Source of the DNA: Pseudoalteromonas sp. N1230-9
GTDB taxonomy: Bacteria > Pseudomonadota > Gammaproteobacteria > Enterobacterales > Alteromonadaceae
Length of the DNA stretch: 64,000 nucleotides
Direction of reading: 5' to 3'
Assembly (NCBI RefSeq): GCF_032716425.1
Contig: NZ_CP090420.1
Coordinates: 248,001 to 312,000, forward strand
Part shown: piece by piece, positions 56,046 to 64,000 of the stretch
Layout of the letters: the number at the start of each line of letters is the position of its first letter
Position numbering within the stretch: the stretch's first letter is position 1
Translations under genes and position numbers: made by a program
The notes under the pieces: model-generated
What the model saw: only the letters and a program-made list of their open reading frames with translations
Database searches by the model: none
What the model was told of the DNA's origin: nothing

Positions 56046-57257
56046 ATGCAAACCGATCCGGCTATAAGTCGTTTATTAGTACTTCGAAGTGCCGCTATTG
56101 CAGTGCAATTTATTGCGGTGATTGCGGTTTATTTTCTATTTGAATATCAGATTGCTTTACTGCCTCTACTCACTGTTATTTGCGTTGAAGCCGTTTTTCA
56201 ACTGTTGAGTATTTTTGCTTATCGAAAAGTAACAAAAGCCAAGCCAACGGCTGTTTTAATGCAACTTACCGCTGACCTCCTATTTTTAACTATTTTACTC
56301 TCGTTAAGTGGCGGTGCAACGAATGCATTTGTCTCGCTATTGTTGTTGCCAATAATGATAGCCGCGGTTTCTGTGAATGCTAAGGGGCTTGCCTATATCG
56401 CAGTGTTAGCAATAGCTGCCTACAGTTTTTTACTGATAAAAATGCCTGAACACACCATGCACCAAATGCAGATGACGCATCACTTTATCGGTATGTGGAT
56501 AAACTTTGTTATTAGTGCCATTGTTATCGCGTTTGTCATTGGCACATTAAATAGCACGTTAAGATCAAGAGAAGCCACTATTGCTCGAACCCGCGAACAG
56601 CAGTTAAGACATGAGCAACTATTGACACTCGATGGTGCCGCAGCCCAAGTGACACATCAATTAGCAACACCGATTGCCAACTTACAGTTGTTATTCGAAG
56701 AGCTGCAAGAGCAACAGTCTGATGATCCTATTGTACGAGAAATGGCTAAGCCATTAGCACAATGTAAAGAACAACTTGAGCATTTCAGAGCACTTTCAAA
56801 TGCCTTAAGAACCGGCGAAACTCAGCAGGTGATTAGCGCCGAAACATTACAAAACACCATTCAAGATGCTATGACACTGCATTTTCCTGAGCAACGCTTA
56901 CATTGGCTAAATGATGCGCCCAGGTGCTCTATATTAAGTGATGCCATGCTGTTGCCTGCCATTTTAAATTTATTGCAAAATGCAGTCTCGGCGAATAATA
57001 ATAACCAGCAAAATACTATTGAAGCCGATTGGCAAAGCGATAAGCAACAACTTTCATTGTCTTTACGTGATTTTGGTCAAGGCTTTAGTGAGCAGCAAAT
57101 GGCATCATTAGGTGGTCAGCTAATGCCAAGTAGCGCAGGTATGGGTATGGCAGTCATGCTATCTAATGCGACCTTAGAGCGCTTAAATGGCTCATTAACA
57201 CTATGTAATCACCCTAAGCAAGGTGCCATTGCGATGGTTAGTTTAAAAATTGTATGA
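56046..57257 (+). CDS. RegB/PrrB-type redox sensor histidine kinase
   Basis: 403 residues with about five to six N-terminal membrane helices. GGATNAF at residues 89-95 corresponds to the quinone-sensing GGxxNPF loop of RegB; the phosphorylated histidine is H204 in VTHQLATP; and C240 in LAQCKEQL corresponds to the redox cysteine of RegB. The ATPase part ends with SAGMGMAVMLS. Senses respiratory or quinone redox state. It overlaps the regulator gene by 4 bases. Confidence 0.88.
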   Translation: MQTDPAISRLLVLRSAAIAVQFIAVIAVYFLFEYQIALLPLLTVICVEAVFQLLSIFAYRKVTKAKPTAVLMQLTADLLFLTILLSLSGGATNAFVSLLLLPIMIAAVSVNAKGLAYIAVLAIAAYSFLLIKMPEHTMHQMQMTHHFIGMWINFVISAIVIAFVIGTLNSTLRSREATIARTREQQLRHEQLLTLDGAAAQVTHQLATPIANLQLLFEELQEQQSDDPIVREMAKPLAQCKEQLEHFRALSNALRTGETQQVISAETLQNTIQDAMTLHFPEQRLHWLNDAPRCSILSDAMLLPAILNLLQNAVSANNNNQQNTIEADWQSDKQQLSLSLRDFGQGFSEQQMASLGGQLMPSSAGMGMAVMLSNATLERLNGSLTLCNHPKQGAIAMVSLKIV

Positions 57258-57787
57258 AACTTTTAATTATCGAAGACGATGTAAATCTTGCTAATACATT
57301 GGCAAGACGTTTTGCAAAACAGGGTTTTGAATGTGAACTTGCTCATAGCAGTGAACATGCATTTGAAAAAGTTGCCGCTTTTAAGGCAAGCCACTTTTTG
57401 GTGGATTTAAAACTTGGCGATGATAATGGTCTTACATTAATTAAACCAATCAGAACACAATTTCCAACGGCTCGAATAGTGCTATTAACAGGGTTTGCTA
57501 GTATTGCCAGCGCTGTCGAAGCTATTCGTTTAGGTGCTGACGACTACCTGCCAAAGCCTGTCGATTTTAATTCATTATTAAAAACCATGTTAGGTGACAC
57601 TGAGATAAGCTCATCACTGAGTGACACTCAGCCGAGTCAGGTTATGTCGCCTGAGCGCCTTGAATGGGAGCATATTCAGCATGTGCTGCACAGGAACGAG
57701 GGGAATATTTCCCAAACAGCTAGGCAATTAAATATGCATAGGCGTACGTTACAACGAAAATTACAAAAAAAGCCTGTTCAGCAGTAA
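57254..57787 (+). CDS. RegA/PrrA-type response regulator
   Basis: 177 residues. Receiver with D8-D9, phosphoacceptor D51 and K101; then a short linker and a Fis-like helix-turn-helix: WEHIQHVLHRNEGNISQTARQLNMHRRTLQRKLQKK, as in RegA/PrrA/ActR. Controls oxygen/redox-responsive genes. ATGA overlap with the kinase shows an operon. Confidence 0.92.
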   Translation: MKLLIIEDDVNLANTLARRFAKQGFECELAHSSEHAFEKVAAFKASHFLVDLKLGDDNGLTLIKPIRTQFPTARIVLLTGFASIASAVEAIRLGADDYLPKPVDFNSLLKTMLGDTEISSSLSDTQPSQVMSPERLEWEHIQHVLHRNEGNISQTARQLNMHRRTLQRKLQKKPVQQ

Positions 57788-57886
57788 CTCCAAACTGCTC
57801 ACCTTCCATTTGTCCCATTTTATTTGCTGCTTTGTGGATCCTTAACTACATTCAGAAATAATCACTAGCTGTATGAGTCTTGGTGT

Positions 57887-58291
57887 ATGGATTTTTCAGA
57901 GCTTAATTTTTTGGCTATCTTATTTGCTGCACTTGCTTCCTTTTTACTGGGCGCTGTTTGGTATTCTCCATGGTTATTTAAACGTATTTGGATGGAAAGT
58001 TGTGGCTTAACCGAGATGGATTTACAGCAAATTAATCCTTTTCGTGTGTTTGGCGGCAGTTTTATTCTATGTTGCGTCATTTCTTTTACCTTAGCTTTGT
58101 TTATTGGAAAGCAAATAAGTGTTGGTTTGTCTGTTGGAACAGGTTTTATGGTAGGACTATGCTGGGTGAGTAGTTCACTTGGCTTGTGCTACATCTTTGA
58201 GCAACGGCCATTAAAATTGTTTTTAGTTAACGCTGGTTATTCAATTCTACAATTTTCAGTTATTGGTTTGGTTTTGGGTGTATGGCCTTAG
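57887..58291 (+). CDS. DUF1761 membrane protein
   Basis: 134 residues with four helices. LGAVWYSPWLFKRIWM is the DUF1761 hallmark. Function unknown. Start chosen at the first ATG in frame; TTGGTGT is upstream. Confidence 0.82.
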   Translation: MDFSELNFLAILFAALASFLLGAVWYSPWLFKRIWMESCGLTEMDLQQINPFRVFGGSFILCCVISFTLALFIGKQISVGLSVGTGFMVGLCWVSSSLGLCYIFEQRPLKLFLVNAGYSILQFSVIGLVLGVWP

Positions 58292-58333
58292 CCATGTTAG
58301 CATAGCTCGTCAAATTCAAGTGATGAGAGGTTC

Positions 58334-58585
58334 ATGGCTAAACCCAATAAAAAAGGGCCGACAAAAACGGTCGATATTTTCTGTAGTCAATGTAAAACAC
58401 AGTTATTCAAATATCGAAAAGGTGGCAAAGGCGCGCTGGTTAAATGTTTTATCGAGCGCATAAGTCAAGACTTTACTTCTAAACAGGGTGTATGTCCGCA
58501 ATGTGAACGCCCGTTTGCACGCGAAACGATGATCCGTGGTGCACCCGCATTAAAAATTATTGGTGGCAAGGTGACCCATAAATAG
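58334..58585 (+). CDS. Zinc-ribbon hypothetical protein
   Basis: 83 residues. Two cysteine pairs (FCSQC and VCPQC) suggest a zinc ribbon; an intervening charged segment RKGGKGALVKC adds a fifth cysteine. Basic overall (KKGPTK start, VTHK end), possibly nucleic-acid binding. A GAGAGG box precedes the ATG. Function unknown. Confidence 0.75.
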   Translation: MAKPNKKGPTKTVDIFCSQCKTQLFKYRKGGKGALVKCFIERISQDFTSKQGVCPQCERPFARETMIRGAPALKIIGGKVTHK

Positions 58586-58734
58586 AATTTAAAATACGGA
58601 CATTTATCCTCGTTTATACATTTTGTTTTGATACCATTACTCGGTTTGCTGTTTCAACGAATGAAATCAACCCTCCCCATGGATTGGGCCAGTTATTTGG
58701 GTATAAACAAATTGAATATAATGGACGCATAAAC

Positions 58735-59007
58735 GTGATAGCACTTTTATTTGATATTATTGGCATGGCAGGTACATTTCTAGTTGTTGGTGCTTTTTTC
58801 TTACTGCAACTAAACAAAGCATCTCCTACGGGGCTTGTTTACAACATGATGAACTTAACAGGCGCGATTTTGCTGTTAATTAGCCTGTGCTACAATTTCA
58901 ACTTAGCCAGTTTTGTTATTGAGATCTTCTGGATTGCTGCCTCTGTAATCGGGCTGTATAAATACATCAAAAACAAACGCACAGACAGCGCAAAGCAATT
59001 TAGCTAG
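58735..59007 (+). CDS. CBU_0592-type membrane protein
   Basis: The frame opens at a TTG (58684) but the GTG at 58735 gives the expected start VIALLFDIIGMAGTFL (90 residues). Three membrane helices; LNLTGAILLL-type and IEIFWIAASVIGLYKY segments match this small family. Function unknown. Confidence 0.7.
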   Translation: MIALLFDIIGMAGTFLVVGAFFLLQLNKASPTGLVYNMMNLTGAILLLISLCYNFNLASFVIEIFWIAASVIGLYKYIKNKRTDSAKQFS

Positions 59008-59040
59008 AAAAGTTTAATAATCTCTTTGTGGCTAAGAGAT

Positions 59041-59085
59041 AAAAGCTCATTAATTACGCATTTAAGCTATTGTTAATGAGCTTTT
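59041..59085 (+). terminator. Terminator after membrane protein gene
   Basis: Arms AAAAGCTCATTAA / TTAATGAGCTTTT, 13 bp, with a 19-base loop and a following T run. Placed 34 bases after the stop. Confidence 0.85.
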
Positions 59086-59144
59086 TTGTGTCTTTAACTA
59101 TAAAAATATTGCAAGCGTGTCTATCTTTTGTATTAATAGTGTAA

Positions 59145-61175
59145 ATGGTGTGTTGCATGTCAGCACGTTGCTTTGATACAGGTCTTACGCAGCAAATGTT
59201 TTTAAGATGTTCAGCAATTCTCTCACTTTCTTTGTATTCGGCCGCTTCAGCTGCTGAACTGGTGAATATTGAGCAAGATTTATTTAGCCTAAGCTTTGAA
59301 GATTTACTCAATGTGCAGGTTGATATCGCTAGTAAAACGAATGAAACCCTTTCTTCAGTTCCCTCAACGATGAGTGTGTTTACTCGAAAACAAATACAGG
59401 CTTTAGGGGTCGATAATGCCTATGAGGTGATGAACTTTGTTCCTGGCATGCAATCAACGCGAGGAGACTGGGTTGGTGCGGTACCTAAAGAACATGCACG
59501 CGGCGTCTATTTAGATAATGGTAATGTCTTAGTGATGATCAATGGAGAGCGAGTCAATGAATCATCATTTGGTAAAGCATCAGTTTACATGCCATATATT
59601 CCTATTGATATTATTAAAAAAATTGAGTTTATAAGAGGTCCAGGCTCGGCCTTGTACGGTAGTAATGCGTTTCTTGGTGTGATGAATATTGTCACAAGTA
59701 AAGATCGTAATTCAATCAATCTGCTTGCTGGTAGTAACGGTCGTCTTGGGGTGACTGGGCAGTTCCACAAACAATTTAACGAACAAACATCTGCATTTTT
59801 TTCATTTTCTTATGACAAAAAAGACGGCGAGAAATACTCACAAGGCGTAAGAGATCCTTTAGAAGCTGTTTATTTTGAAGCTGGGCTTGATATTGAGCAA
59901 CTTGAACTGCGTGCCCGATACAACAAAACAAAACTGGATGAATTTTTAAATCTTGCTGGTTACTCATCTCAAAACCAACACACAAGTGATAATCAGTTTT
60001 TAGGTGCCAACTACACATGGTTTGAAAGCGAGAATTTAACCATTGATAGCCATGTATCTTATACCGAACATGCTATTTCTAGTGCAGGCTTAATTGCGGC
60101 TTTTACTGATATACCCGATTTTTTACTTGGGCCTAAGTGGCAAACGACAGACACTAAATTTGATACCGAATTAAACTACCAATTTGATAATCAATGGCAG
60201 TTAGTAGCGGGTTTAGAATATGCTCAAGCTGAGCAGGTAGAGGCGGGCGTTAGAACCACCTATTATGATAGCGAATCTGAACTAGTCATAGTTGCGCCAG
60301 AGTATTATCAACAAGGCATTGTTACTGTATTAGACTTTCCTGAATTTGACTCGTTGAAATATACTTTTGAGACGTACAGTGCCTATGGGCAGGTAAAAAT
60401 TCCTTACTCTGATACGTTAACGTTTTTTGTTGGAGCACGTTATGACAACGTTAAGAACATTGATAGTAAATTATCACCGCGCTTAGCAGGTATACTTGTT
60501 ATTAACCCTCAACATACATTAAAAGTTCAATATGGCGAGTCGTTCAGGACGCCTGTCACTAATGAGTTATTTTCAAACGACAATGTAACCATTGGCAATC
60601 CTTCACTTAGCTCTGAACAAATAAAAACGACAGAGCTTGTTTGGCATTACGAAACTGACAAATTACAAACGAATACAGTTTTGTTCTACAACGAATTAAA
60701 TGACTTTGTAAACGTAGAACCTTACGAAGGAAATGAGGCTTTCTTTACCTTTGCTAACTCATTTAATACGCAAAATAGTGGTGTTGAGCTAGATGGCGTA
60801 TGGCAAATTGATGAAAACCTACGCTTGTCTGGAACTTACACGCAGTACTTCCATGATCCAATTAACCCTAGCTTTAAGCGATTTGCTAGTTTAATTACCA
60901 GCTACAATCTTTTTGATAACTGGCAATTCAATTTAAATGTAATTTGGCGTGATACAGTAGAGGTAACTGCTGAAAATGGCGATTACTTTAAACAATCTGC
61001 ATATAGTTTACTGGGTGGAAGTATCAAATGGCAGTTAACGGATAAAAGCCATTTAGCCTTAAAAGCTGAGAATTTATTTGGCAAACGCTATGACGTTTTT
61101 GATCCTCGCGTTGCCAGTGGTGCTGTCGCTGGAACAACCGAAGAATTATCGTTACACTACCAAGTCAAATTCTAG
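59145..61175 (+). CDS. TonB-dependent receptor linked to a DctB/DctD-type pair
   Basis: 676 residues from an ATG at 59145; ATG at 59157 or 59196 are alternatives, the last giving the cleanest signal peptide (MFLRCSAILSLSLYSAASAA). Plug domain (VPSTMSVFTRKQIQALG, KKIEFIRGPGSALYGSNAFLGVMNIVT) and barrel, ending HYQVKF. Followed by sensor kinase and regulator genes 23 bases downstream. The linkage suggests that the kinase reports availability of the imported compound. Confidence 0.9.
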   Translation: MVCCMSARCFDTGLTQQMFLRCSAILSLSLYSAASAAELVNIEQDLFSLSFEDLLNVQVDIASKTNETLSSVPSTMSVFTRKQIQALGVDNAYEVMNFVPGMQSTRGDWVGAVPKEHARGVYLDNGNVLVMINGERVNESSFGKASVYMPYIPIDIIKKIEFIRGPGSALYGSNAFLGVMNIVTSKDRNSINLLAGSNGRLGVTGQFHKQFNEQTSAFFSFSYDKKDGEKYSQGVRDPLEAVYFEAGLDIEQLELRARYNKTKLDEFLNLAGYSSQNQHTSDNQFLGANYTWFESENLTIDSHVSYTEHAISSAGLIAAFTDIPDFLLGPKWQTTDTKFDTELNYQFDNQWQLVAGLEYAQAEQVEAGVRTTYYDSESELVIVAPEYYQQGIVTVLDFPEFDSLKYTFETYSAYGQVKIPYSDTLTFFVGARYDNVKNIDSKLSPRLAGILVINPQHTLKVQYGESFRTPVTNELFSNDNVTIGNPSLSSEQIKTTELVWHYETDKLQTNTVLFYNELNDFVNVEPYEGNEAFFTFANSFNTQNSGVELDGVWQIDENLRLSGTYTQYFHDPINPSFKRFASLITSYNLFDNWQFNLNVIWRDTVEVTAENGDYFKQSAYSLLGGSIKWQLTDKSHLALKAENLFGKRYDVFDPRVASGAVAGTTEELSLHYQVKF

Positions 61176-61198
61176 TAGTGTTATGACTTAAGGTCACA

Positions 61199-62938
61199 AT
61201 GTCATCGTTAAGTAAAAAATTAGTGGGCGCGGTAGCGCTGTTGGTGTGCTTATTAGTACTTGTTTTTTACTTTGGTAGACAACACGATTTTGATAAAGCC
61301 AAGCAGCAAAGTGCTATTCAAGCGTCGCAATTGAGCCATTACTTTTCAAGTGAATTGGCTCGCTTTGCAACTATCCCCTCCCTTGTTAGTGCAAATAACT
61401 TAGTTAAATCGTTCGTTTCGAATAATAAAGTTGGCGAGCAAGCCGTTAATTATTATTTAGAAGATATTCAAAGAGCCAGCGGAGCATCGGATGTTTACTT
61501 AATGGACTTAACAGGCTCGGTCATCGCAAGTAGTAACTGGCAAGTTGACTATACCTTTTTAGGAAGTAACTTTGCGTTTAGGCCGTACTTTTATTTAGCT
61601 AAAAACAAACAAAAAGTAGCCTACTTTGCCCTTGGAATGCGTTCTAGTGAACGAGGCTTTTATTTTTCGGAACCTGTGATTGAAGATGGCAAAGTAATTG
61701 CCGTTGTCAGCTTAAAAGTCAATGCAAAAAAGTTTGAACAAGATCGCCAACTACTAAATACATCTCAAAGCACACATTTTTATATTTCTTTGCCCGATAG
61801 TGTCATCGTGATGTCTGATGTAGCAAGTTGGCGTTTGACTTCGTTGAATAAGTTAAGTGAACAAGAGATGGCTAATCTCATTGATTCAAGGCGGTATTTA
61901 TCGCACATCCCAGAAAGATTAGCTTATTCAGGGCAAGCGCTTAGCGAAAATGTTGCATTACAGCGAATTATGCTCAACGATAAACGCGCAAGCTTTGTTG
62001 CCGCATCCCAAAATATCGATATTATTCAAGCGAGAGCGACTGTGCTGGTTGATATAAGTCATTTATCTGCGGCACAAATCCCCAGACTTTTATGGTTTTG
62101 TGTATTTTATGTTGTTGTTGCGGCGTTAATTCACATGTCAATGGTGAGGTTTGCTGGCTATAAAAAGTTACTTTTTTCTCGTCATAGCCTGGAACAAGAA
62201 GTCATCGAACGCACACAAGCATTAGAGAAAGCACAAAAGGCGCTTATTCAAACCGCTAAGCTTGCGACAATAGGGCAGTTAAGTGCAGGTATAAACCATG
62301 AAATAAACCAACCACTTAGCGCGATGAATACTTATTTGGTGAGTGCCAAACGCCTGCTTATAAAAGGCGATATAGCGCGGGCAAGTGAAAATCTCGTTTT
62401 AGTTCAGTCATTAATTGAACGCGTTCATAAAATTGTTGCACAACTTAAGCACTTTAGTAAGCCATCACAGACTCAGTTGCGCCAACATAGCCTCGCCCAG
62501 ATGTTAAAAAATGCCTTGATGATCGCAAGCGCGCAACTTAAGCAAGATGCCGTTACTATTAAAAGCGCAGCTATCGATGAGCATATAAGCGTGTGGGTCG
62601 ATAGCGTTAAGTTTGAACAAGTTTTGGTGAATGTAATAACCAATGCCAGCCAAGCTATGTCTGAGTGTTATCAGCGAGAGTTAAGTTTCGAATTAGAGTT
62701 ATTTGATAATCGTGTGAAATTATCGATATTAGATACGGGGCCTGGTATTGATCAGCACGCCTTAGGAAATATTTTTGAGCCATTTTACAGCACTAAGACC
62801 AGTAATGGTTTAGGGTTGGGTTTATCAATTTCACGGCAAATAATAGACTCATTCAATGGCCGCTTAAGTGCCCATAACCGGCCTGCTGGTGGTGCCCAAT
62901 TTATTATTACATTGCAAACGAATAAGGAAACACAATGA
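61199..62938 (+). CDS. DctB-type sensor histidine kinase
   Basis: 579 residues. One helix at about 9-25, a periplasmic double-Cache region (about 30-290), a second helix at about 300-320, then a coiled linker, phosphoacceptor H367 in NHEINQPLSAMNT, and an ATPase domain with DTGPGID and GLGLGLSIS. Typical of C4-dicarboxylate DctB kinases. Translationally coupled (ATGA overlap) with the regulator; both follow a TonB receptor, so its ligand may come through that channel. Confidence 0.9.
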   Translation: MSSLSKKLVGAVALLVCLLVLVFYFGRQHDFDKAKQQSAIQASQLSHYFSSELARFATIPSLVSANNLVKSFVSNNKVGEQAVNYYLEDIQRASGASDVYLMDLTGSVIASSNWQVDYTFLGSNFAFRPYFYLAKNKQKVAYFALGMRSSERGFYFSEPVIEDGKVIAVVSLKVNAKKFEQDRQLLNTSQSTHFYISLPDSVIVMSDVASWRLTSLNKLSEQEMANLIDSRRYLSHIPERLAYSGQALSENVALQRIMLNDKRASFVAASQNIDIIQARATVLVDISHLSAAQIPRLLWFCVFYVVVAALIHMSMVRFAGYKKLLFSRHSLEQEVIERTQALEKAQKALIQTAKLATIGQLSAGINHEINQPLSAMNTYLVSAKRLLIKGDIARASENLVLVQSLIERVHKIVAQLKHFSKPSQTQLRQHSLAQMLKNALMIASAQLKQDAVTIKSAAIDEHISVWVDSVKFEQVLVNVITNASQAMSECYQRELSFELELFDNRVKLSILDTGPGIDQHALGNIFEPFYSTKTSNGLGLGLSISRQIIDSFNGRLSAHNRPAGGAQFIITLQTNKETQ

Positions 62939-64000
62939 GCTTAGTTACGGGGGCTTGTAAGCAAGTCATTGTTATTGATGATGAGGCCATGATCCGAGAT
63001 TCATTGAAGCAACTACTGGAAATTGAAGGCTATCAAGTGCAATGTTTTAATGAACCTGTGAGTGCTTTAACAAAGTTAAGTCGCCGCTTTGAGGGAGTTG
63101 TTTTAAGTGATATTAATATGCCGAAAATGGACGGCTTGGCTTTTCTTGAGCAAGTAAAAGCATTTGATAGCGAATTACCCGTTATCTTTTTAACGGGGTT
63201 TGCTGATGTCTCTGTTGCCGTAAAAGCCATGCAACTTGGCGCCTATGATTTATTTGAAAAGCCACTCACAGAGCAACTGCTTGACTGTCTTGCTCGTGCT
63301 TGTGAAAAGCGTGCTTTAGTAATGGAGAATCGCGCATTAAAACTCGCAGTCGAAAAAACCTCTGCCCCTGGTGTGCGTATTTTAGGCGAAACCGAACAAA
63401 TGCAGCAAATGATGCATTTACTCAATGCCGTGATAGATACGCCCGCAGATGTATTAATTGAGGGAGAGACAGGTACCGGTAAAGAGCTTGTGGCTCGTTA
63501 CCTACATGATCAAAGTAATCGTTCTAGTGCTAATTTTGTTGCTATTAACTGCGGCGCTATTCCAGAGCAATTAATCGAGAGTGAATTATTTGGTGCGGCC
63601 AGTGGTGCATACACAGGAGCGACTCAGTCGCGCCAAGGTAAGTTTGAATTTGCCAAAGGTGGGACCGTTTTTCTAGATGAGATCGAATCAACACCGGCAA
63701 GCTTACAAGTAAAGTTACTTCGTGTTCTTGAAGAAAGGAGAGTTACTCCAGTGGGGGATAACCATGCAATTGATCTTGATGTGCGAATTGTTGCAGCGAC
63801 CAAAGTTGATTTGCTAAAACTGGTCGAAACGGGTGAATTCAGAGCCGATTTATACTATCGGTTAAATTTAGTTAAAGTCAGTATTCCTGCTCTTCGAGAT
63901 AGAAAGGCAGATATTCCATTGTTATTTAAGCACTTTAGCTCGATTGCTGCGACACGCTTTCATAAGCCGCCCGCACCACTTAGCACCGAGGCTAAACAGC
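62935..64000 (+). CDS. DctD-type sigma-54 response regulator, 3' end outside window
   Basis: 355 residues visible. Receiver with phosphoacceptor D59 in VLSDINMPKMDG, then an AAA+ domain with GETGTGKE (Walker A), GAYTGA (variant of GAFTGA that contacts sigma-54), FLDEI (Walker B) and an RADLYYRLN arginine finger region. The C-terminal DNA-binding domain is beyond the right edge. Activates sigma-54 promoters, probably of a transport locus. Confidence 0.93.
   Translation, partial: MSLVTGACKQVIVIDDEAMIRDSLKQLLEIEGYQVQCFNEPVSALTKLSRRFEGVVLSDINMPKMDGLAFLEQVKAFDSELPVIFLTGFADVSVAVKAMQLGAYDLFEKPLTEQLLDCLARACEKRALVMENRALKLAVEKTSAPGVRILGETEQMQQMMHLLNAVIDTPADVLIEGETGTGKELVARYLHDQSNRSSANFVAINCGAIPEQLIESELFGAASGAYTGATQSRQGKFEFAKGGTVFLDEIESTPASLQVKLLRVLEERRVTPVGDNHAIDLDVRIVAATKVDLLKLVETGEFRADLYYRLNLVKVSIPALRDRKADIPLLFKHFSSIAATRFHKPPAPLSTEAKQ

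Overview
The window looks like chromosomal DNA of a marine gammaproteobacterium, most likely Pseudoalteromonas or a close relative. I infer this from the AT-rich base composition, the many TonB-dependent receptors, and the overall protein character. No rRNA, tRNA, insertion sequence, CRISPR array or replication origin was recognised. Domain assignments come from reading the translations, not from a database search.

Layout. 1-4.7 kb: a minus-strand hydroxamate siderophore operon (decarboxylase, N-hydroxylase, acyltransferase, NIS synthetase; the synthetase runs off the left edge) behind a Fur-like box. 5-14 kb: mixed household genes (PaiB-like protein, glutaredoxin, AraC regulator with a YHS protein, chemotaxis receptor, a voltage-gated cation channel with an unusual acidic filter, small conserved proteins). 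13.2-17.8 kb: LysR regulator divergent from hutH-hutU, the first two steps of histidine degradation. 19.5-25.2 kb: an iron block with an AraC-type regulator, two bacterioferritin subunits with complementary active sites, a Fur-boxed siderophore receptor, a DUF3703 protein and a PepSY membrane protein. 25.2-30.9 kb: metal efflux (CDF exporter, divergent from a CzcI-like small protein plus RND adaptor and pump). 31-38.1 kb: acetyltransferase, an iron-responsive-looking orf-sodA pair, the alkylation repair pair (Ada/AlkA fusion and ogt), tdk, ltaE, rlmF.

38.2-45 kb is clearly accessory DNA. Its first part (38.2-41.8 kb) holds small same-strand genes (broken AAA ATPase, DUF998, two GNATs, a ClbS/DfsB homologue) and two repeats resembling Vibrio-type attC sites. 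It looks like a decayed integron cassette cluster without an integrase. Its second part (42.5-44.9 kb, very AT-rich) is the most interesting segment. It has a 30-residue peptide gene with a good ribosome binding site, a hairpin before it and a perfect 13-bp hairpin after it, then a HExxH-type putative 2-oxoglutarate-dependent peptide beta-hydroxylase and an MFS exporter. I read it as a candidate ribosomally synthesised, modified peptide (RiPP) operon.

45-64 kb returns to core-like content: alpha/beta hydrolase, TPR-sulfotransferase, TonB receptor, a 51-residue cysteine-rich oxidoreductase-like protein, LETM1-like protein, M17 aminopeptidase, YaeR-type VOC protein, KAS III, secreted amidohydrolase, a RegB/RegA-type redox two-component pair, small membrane proteins, and a final TonB receptor with a DctB/DctD-type two-component system whose regulator is cut by the right edge.
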